Part shown: one piece after another, positions 60,337-64,000 of the stretch
Position numbering within the stretch: the first letter of the stretch is position 1
Layout: the number at the start of each line of letters is the position of its first letter
Source of the DNA: DATJPW01 sp963752855
GTDB lineage: Bacteria > Desulfobacterota > Desulfomonilia > Desulfomonilales > Desulfomonilaceae
Reading direction: 5' to 3'
Length of the DNA: 64,000 nt
NCBI GenBank assembly: GCA_963752855.1
Contig: CAVVZX010000001.1
Coordinates: forward strand, 52,019-116,018
Program-made: the position numbers and the translations under genes
The notes under the pieces: model-generated
What the model saw: the letters and a program-made list of their open reading frames with translations, nothing else
The model's database searches: none
What the model was told of the DNA's origin: nothing

Positions 60337-61269
60337 TTACGGATTAGGGCCTCTCCACGCGGACCCTTGTCGAAAATCCGCTTCTTTCATGGCCTTCTCC
60401 AACCTTCTTCTAACACCCTGGCGATCCAGCATCCAGAGCGGGGCCACAAGTTCTTCCGGGTGCGGGTCTGAGGTCATACGGTGCACGACCACATCCCACG
60501 GCAGGACCTCCAATACCGCTATAGTAGCTTGAAGGGCTTCTTCCTCCGTCATGGGACGGTATTTGCCATCCCGATACAGCTTTTCCAGACCGGTCCCTCG
60601 GATCACGTACAGCGGATGCAGCTTGACTCCCTGGACTCCCGCAGCGGCCACAGCTCTCGCGGTCTCGCGCATATCATCCAGGGATTCTCCGGGAAGGCCC
60701 AATATCAGGTGAACAACAACCGGAATGTCTCTTCTTTTAGTTCTCTCCACGGCATCCAAGAAAACGTCCGGCCCATGCCCGCGATTGATAAATTTCAAGG
60801 TTCGCGGGTGTATGGATTGCAGGCCGTACTCGACCCAAACGAAGCGCTCGCGAGCCAGGTCTGCTAGAAGGTCAAGCACAGGGTCCGGCACGCAGTCCGG
60901 GCGGGTCCCGATCGCGAGGCCGACCACTTCCGGCCTGGTCAATGCCTCTCTATAGATTGCAGACAGATGTTCCGGTTCAGCGTACGTGTTGGTGAACGAC
61001 TGGAAATAGGCTATGAACTTGCGGCAACTATACCGGCGTGACAAGAAGGCTATGCCGCGATCCACCTGATCGGCGATTGAAACGCCTTGGGCCAGAGCGC
61101 CGGTCCCGGAGCCACGCGGGTTGCAATAGAGGCACCCATCTCGGCTTATGGCCCCGTCCCGATTGGGACACCCTAATCCTGCATCCAGAGTTATTTTACG
61201 AACCGTCTCGCCGAAGGTCCTTTTGAGCCACGACGAAAGAGAATTATATCTTGGCCCTGTCTCGGTCAT
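60337..61269 (-). CDS. TIGR01212-family radical SAM protein (YhcC-like)
   Basis: The 310-residue protein starts MTETGPRYNSLSSWLKRTFGETVRKITLDAGLGCPNRDGAIS and has the family's unusual cluster motif (GCPNRDG ... GCLYCNPRGSG), then YFQSFTNTYAEPEHL, GLAIGTRPDCVPD, VEYGLQSIHPRTL and HLILGLPGE. It belongs to the YhcC/TIGR01212 group, whose substrate (possibly tRNA or a small molecule) is not known. No partner is adjacent. Length matches E. coli YhcC. Confidence 0.92.
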   Translation of the reverse strand: MTETGPRYNSLSSWLKRTFGETVRKITLDAGLGCPNRDGAISRDGCLYCNPRGSGTGALAQGVSIADQVDRGIAFLSRRYSCRKFIAYFQSFTNTYAEPEHLSAIYREALTRPEVVGLAIGTRPDCVPDPVLDLLADLARERFVWVEYGLQSIHPRTLKFINRGHGPDVFLDAVERTKRRDIPVVVHLILGLPGESLDDMRETARAVAAAGVQGVKLHPLYVIRGTGLEKLYRDGKYRPMTEEEALQATIAVLEVLPWDVVVHRMTSDPHPEELVAPLWMLDRQGVRRRLEKAMKEADFRQGSAWRGPNP

Positions 61270-61399
61270 GCCGGAAGTGTAGCATGATCGTCATCTTGCG
61301 CCAATTCCTGGACCGGAGTAGAGGAGGCGCCCGCTGTTCGCACCTACAGAAGCGCTGTCCATGCCGCAAGCCGTTTAAGAGTTTTTGGAAGAGGGGCGC

Positions 61400-61434
61400 G
61401 GGGAGAAACTTTTTTGCAAAAAGGTTTCTACTCG
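61400..61434. repeat. Palindrome-family copy, GGGGAGAAAC arm type
   Basis: A partly matched palindrome around TTTTTTGCAAAAA, preceded by GCAAGCCGTTTAAGAGTTTT, a flank variant also found (reverse sense) at 42361-42400. It lies between the radical SAM start and radA, not behind a stop codon. Confidence 0.65.
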
Positions 61435-61518
61435 CATCTCTTTCTTTTCTTCCTCCTTCCTTCAGCCTTTATAATCCCGACTTGACGTTTGCCCCAAAAT
61501 CATTGATAAAACACAACC

Positions 61519-62899
61519 ATGAAATCCGACGTTGTTTTCATATGTAACGAATGCGGCAAACAGCTTCTGAAATGGATGGGCCGATGCCCGGGCTGCGGTG
61601 AATGGAATTCGATAATTGAAAAACAGGTGTCCGGAACCAGGCCGGCGAAGCGTCACGCCACCGGAGACCAGGAACCGGGACCAATCTCCTTACCGGAAAT
61701 CGGTGGTGATTTACACGCGAGGTTGAAAACTGGAATCGATGAATTGGATCGAGTCCTCGGCGGCGGTCTGGTAAATCAGGAGCGTAGTGCTTGTGGGTGG
61801 CGATCCAGGAATCGGTAAAACCACACTACTGATGCAGGCCCTCGGCAAAATGGCGCTGGCAGGCGGCACAGTTCTCTATATTTCCGGCGAAGAGTCCTCA
61901 GAGCAACTGAATCTCAGGGCCGAGCGATTAGGCATTCAATCCGGGAATTTCCTGGTCCTGGTGGAGAACGATCTCGACGCAATTATCGAGCAGATGACCG
62001 ACTCTAAAGCCTCCGTCCTGGTGGTGGATTCCGTCCAAGCCATCTACAGCCGGTCCTTTGACGGTCAGCCGGGCGGGGTCTCACAAGTCAGACAGGTCGC
62101 GGGAAGAATCCTGGAGTGCGTAAAGAGGGGCCTCGCCGCATGTTTCATTGTGGGACATGTCACCAAAGACGGAAGTCTGGCTGGCCCGAAGGTCCTGGAA
62201 CATATGGTGGATACGGTGCTTTACTTTGAAGGCGAGCGCGGGCATCCATATCGGATCCTCAGAGCCGTGAAAAACCGGTTCGGTTCGGCAAGTGAAATCG
62301 GGGTATTCGAGATGGGGGATTCAGGCCTTACTGAAGTGGCAAATCCCTCGGAGATTTTCTTGTCGGAGAGGCCGGAAGGCGCTTCGGGCTCCACCGTTAC
62401 GGCCCTGGTGGAGGGAACCAGGCCGATTCTTGCGGAAATCCAGGCGCTCGTCACAGGGCCGGTACCCGGCCAAGGGCGACGGACATGCCTCGGGATCGAT
62501 TCGCAACGGCTGGCCCTCATGATAGCGGTCATGGAGAAGAAACTGGGGCTCACCTTGAGCGATCAGGACATCTTCCTGAACGTGGTTGGAGGTGTCAGCG
62601 CCGCTGAACCGGCAGCCGACCTGGCGATCGCCGCGGCCATGTTGTCGTCTTTTGCGGACAAGGCTATAACTCCCGGGACCCTGGTATTCGGGGAAGTAGG
62701 GCTCGCGGGAGAAGTGCGCCGAGTCTCACGGGTAGGCGAAAGGATAAATGAGGCGGCCAGACTCGGATTCAGCCGAATCATCTGCCCATCCGCTTGCGCC
62801 GAGCAGCTCATATGGCCACCCGAAGTGGTATGTATCGGGATCTCTCGCGTTCAGGAATTGACTGACGCGCTCTTCGATTCAAGGCCTCGGAAACGATAG
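61519..62899 (+). pseudogene. radA: DNA repair protein RadA (frameshifted)
   Basis: The first frame has the N-terminal zinc finger VFICNECGKQLLKWMGRCPGCGEWNS (about 6-31) and GIDELDRVLGGGLVN. It is lost at about 61777; the next frame reads RSVVLVGGDPGIGKTTLLMQAL (Walker A) and continues with LVVDSVQAIYS, the RadA-specific KNRFGSASEIG and a Lon-like C-terminal domain (GGVSAAEPAADLAIAAAMLSSF). Restored length about 460 residues. RadA is a recombination helicase. This gene is highly conserved and the single indel looks like a sequence error. Confidence 0.93.
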
Positions 62900-62921
62900 C
62901 TGATTCTCGACGGAGAACCGC

Positions 62922-63492
62922 ATGAAACCTGATGCGATGAGTCTCGGAGCGAACATAAGAGCGGCCAGAAATAAAAGGAAGCTCTCTCTCACCGAACTAT
63001 CTGAGAAAACCGGTATCGCGGCCTCAAATCTAAGCTCCATCGAATTGGGGAAATCATCCCCCACGCTGAACACTTTGGTGAAGATAGCGGCGGCGTTTAA
63101 TATGAAAGCGGGCATGTTTCTCGACAAGATTCTGTACAAGAAGGCAGTGATGTGCCCCAAAGGGACAGGAGAAAGGCTGCCGACCGATTCCGAAAAAGTC
63201 TCTGCAAGACTGCTCACGTCCGGGGCCGCTTTGAATCGCATGGAATCGGTCATGATCACTATCGATCCCTCTGCGCAAATTAGTCAGTCCGGTCAAGGCT
63301 CCTCTGACCGGTTCATTTATTGTCTGTCAGGCGCGATCACTGTTCTTGTGGAAGACGAGGCCCACGGTTCTGCACGAGGGCGACAGCGTCTACATAATGC
63401 CAAAAGTTGAAGTCCGATTCGAGAATCGGGGACGGAAAGAAGCGACTATCCTGGTGGTGAGCTTGACGGATCATGGTCTTGGCGACGGCTAG
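62922..63492 (+). pseudogene. XRE-family regulator with cupin sensor domain (frameshifted)
   Basis: The N-terminal helix-turn-helix (LGANIRAARNKRKLSLTELSEKTGIAASNLSSIELGKSSPTL, about 7-55) is followed by a linker and a cupin beta-barrel (QGSSDRFIYCLSGAITVLVED). The frame is lost near 63360; the next reads TVLHEGDSVYIMPKVEVRFENRGRKEATILVV to 63492. The two halves form the usual XRE-cupin regulator of about 190 residues. It starts 23 bases after radA. Target unknown. Confidence 0.85.
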
Positions 63493-63504
63493 GCGCTATC
63501 ACGA

Positions 63505-63738
63505 TTATTGAGCCCGAAAGCGACTTATGTAATAAGCGGCCACTTTGAAAGGTCGAAAGCTAATAGGGTAGAGACGCTCGGTGAATTTGAAATCCTTGCC
63601 ATTGAATGATTCGGGGGGCTCCAGAGGATAAACAATCTCTTCAGGCGTGGCGCCGGGCAGGTTCAGACTCACGGACAATCTCCACAGCGGAGCGTCCTCG
63701 GGCTTAAGGCCGAGCATGGTCATGACGGCTGTGTCCAA
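63505..63738 (-). other. Unassigned coding-like segment downstream of SDR fragment
   Basis: A 77-codon frame from a TTG reads MDTAVMTMLGLKPEDAPLWRL and later GATPEEIVYPLEPPESFNGKDF and YPISFRPFKVAAYYISRF. It looks like a real protein end, with conserved-looking motifs, but I do not recognise it. It is out of frame with the SDR fragment it overlaps by 35 bases and may be the tail of a different gene joined there. Confidence 0.45.
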
Positions 63739-64000
63739 TGCCAGTATTGAGCATACCGTCGAGGTTCACTGCAAAGACCGCCCGAATCTGCTCGGCAGTT
63801 TCTTCGTCCACAAGGTTTCCGTACGAAACGCCCGCGTTCGCTACTACTAAATCGAGTGGGCTGATCGCGTCAGCTTCAGAAATCCAATCCTCCATGGCCG
63901 TCTTGTCTGTGACATCCACAGCCTTGTTGTGCACTATCGCGCCCGAATCCGTGCACGATGGACATAGATTCTCGAACGCGCCACGTTGGTATCACCCAAG
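63704..64000 (-). pseudogene. Short-chain dehydrogenase (SDR) fragment
   Basis: The reverse strand reads VDVTDKTAMEDWISEADAIS, then PLDLVVANAGVSYGNLVDEE and AVFAVNLDGMLNT, the second and third motifs of a classical SDR (NAG and the following helix). The N-terminal Rossmann start lies near or beyond the window edge, and the frame is closed by a stop near 63990, suggesting an indel. The catalytic YxxxK part is not present; the frame ends at 63704 in unrelated residues, so the gene is truncated or fused to the next segment. Confidence 0.6.

Noticed and set aside
3931..61434. Reading the TTTTTGCAAAAA palindromes as ordinary Rho-independent terminators
   Set aside because: The T-rich part is inside the stem centre, not after it, and no T run follows the stem; several copies are not behind a gene.
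1..64000. A CRISPR array among the many repeats
   Set aside because: No regular spacing of 25-40-base direct repeats with unique spacers; the repeats are dispersed and palindromic, and no cas gene is present.
1..64000. tRNA or rRNA genes
   Set aside because: No cloverleaf with a GGTTC-type T arm and CCA context and no rRNA segment was recognised by eye; a tRNAscan run would settle this.

Overview
The window looks like a stretch of chromosome from an anaerobic Deltaproteobacterium (Desulfobacterota/Syntrophobacterota type, broadly Desulfomonile-like). This is an inference from gene content: a sigma-54 activator with a cysteine-bearing PAS domain, a NifX-like protein, a ferredoxin:thioredoxin reductase catalytic chain, a PycB-type carboxyltransferase, a DHH-CBS-CCA fusion, a TRAP uptake locus and abundant radical SAM enzymes. 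No marker gene fixes the genus. No rRNA, tRNA or CRISPR array was found.

Layout. 1-3.2 kb: a B12-binding radical SAM enzyme cut by the window edge, then hflK-hflC. 3.3-6.1 kb: a hicB-hicA toxin-antitoxin pair, small hypothetical genes and repeat debris. 6.2-15.4 kb: a catabolic island with an aminotransferase split by a complete IS1634-type element, a GntR regulator, an opine-type dehydrogenase, a TRAP transporter (dctPQM) and a hydroxyacyl-CoA dehydrogenase. 15.5-20.9 kb: CBS protein, response regulator, an ArsB/NhaD-type transporter with a periplasmic domain, the remains of a second anion transporter, a NifX-like protein and a sigma-54 regulator. 21-26 kb: small proteins, fumarase and a broken AAA ATPase/TOPRIM pair that resembles a split OLD or PARIS-like defence module. 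26-36.7 kb: glycosyltransferase with response regulator, scpB, UDP-glucose dehydrogenase, FTR, a HAD phosphatase, a TPR protein, cbpM-dnaJ and an amidohydrolase. 37-48.3 kb: thioesterase, pycB, the DHH-CBS-CCA fusion, serS, an rlmI-like methyltransferase and a secreted protein, with repeat-rich gaps. 48.5-54.9 kb: acpS-folP-ftsH, a zinc dehydrogenase, an RsuA-family pseudouridine synthase and dodecin. 55-64 kb: broken membrane glycosyltransferase-like genes and a SPASM radical SAM gene, a TIGR01212 radical SAM gene, radA, an XRE-cupin regulator and an SDR fragment.

Two repeat systems are the most notable content. First, a 178-208 bp non-autonomous element with 12-bp terminal inverted repeats (GAGGCTGTCTCA type) occurs three times. 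Each copy sits exactly in the 4-nt loop of another perfect hairpin repeat, and the loop itself (GGAA, GGCG, GGCT) is duplicated on both sides. Two related empty hairpins are present in the window. Second, a family of about 14 intergenic palindromes is centred on TTTTTGCAAAAA; their arms differ in sequence but stay self-complementary, and several start 16-20 bp after a stop codon.

About a third of the genes carry apparent frameshifts, many in short homopolymers and including usually essential genes (folP) and highly conserved ones (radA). Sequencing or assembly error is therefore the first explanation for most of them. Such genes are annotated here as one broken locus each.
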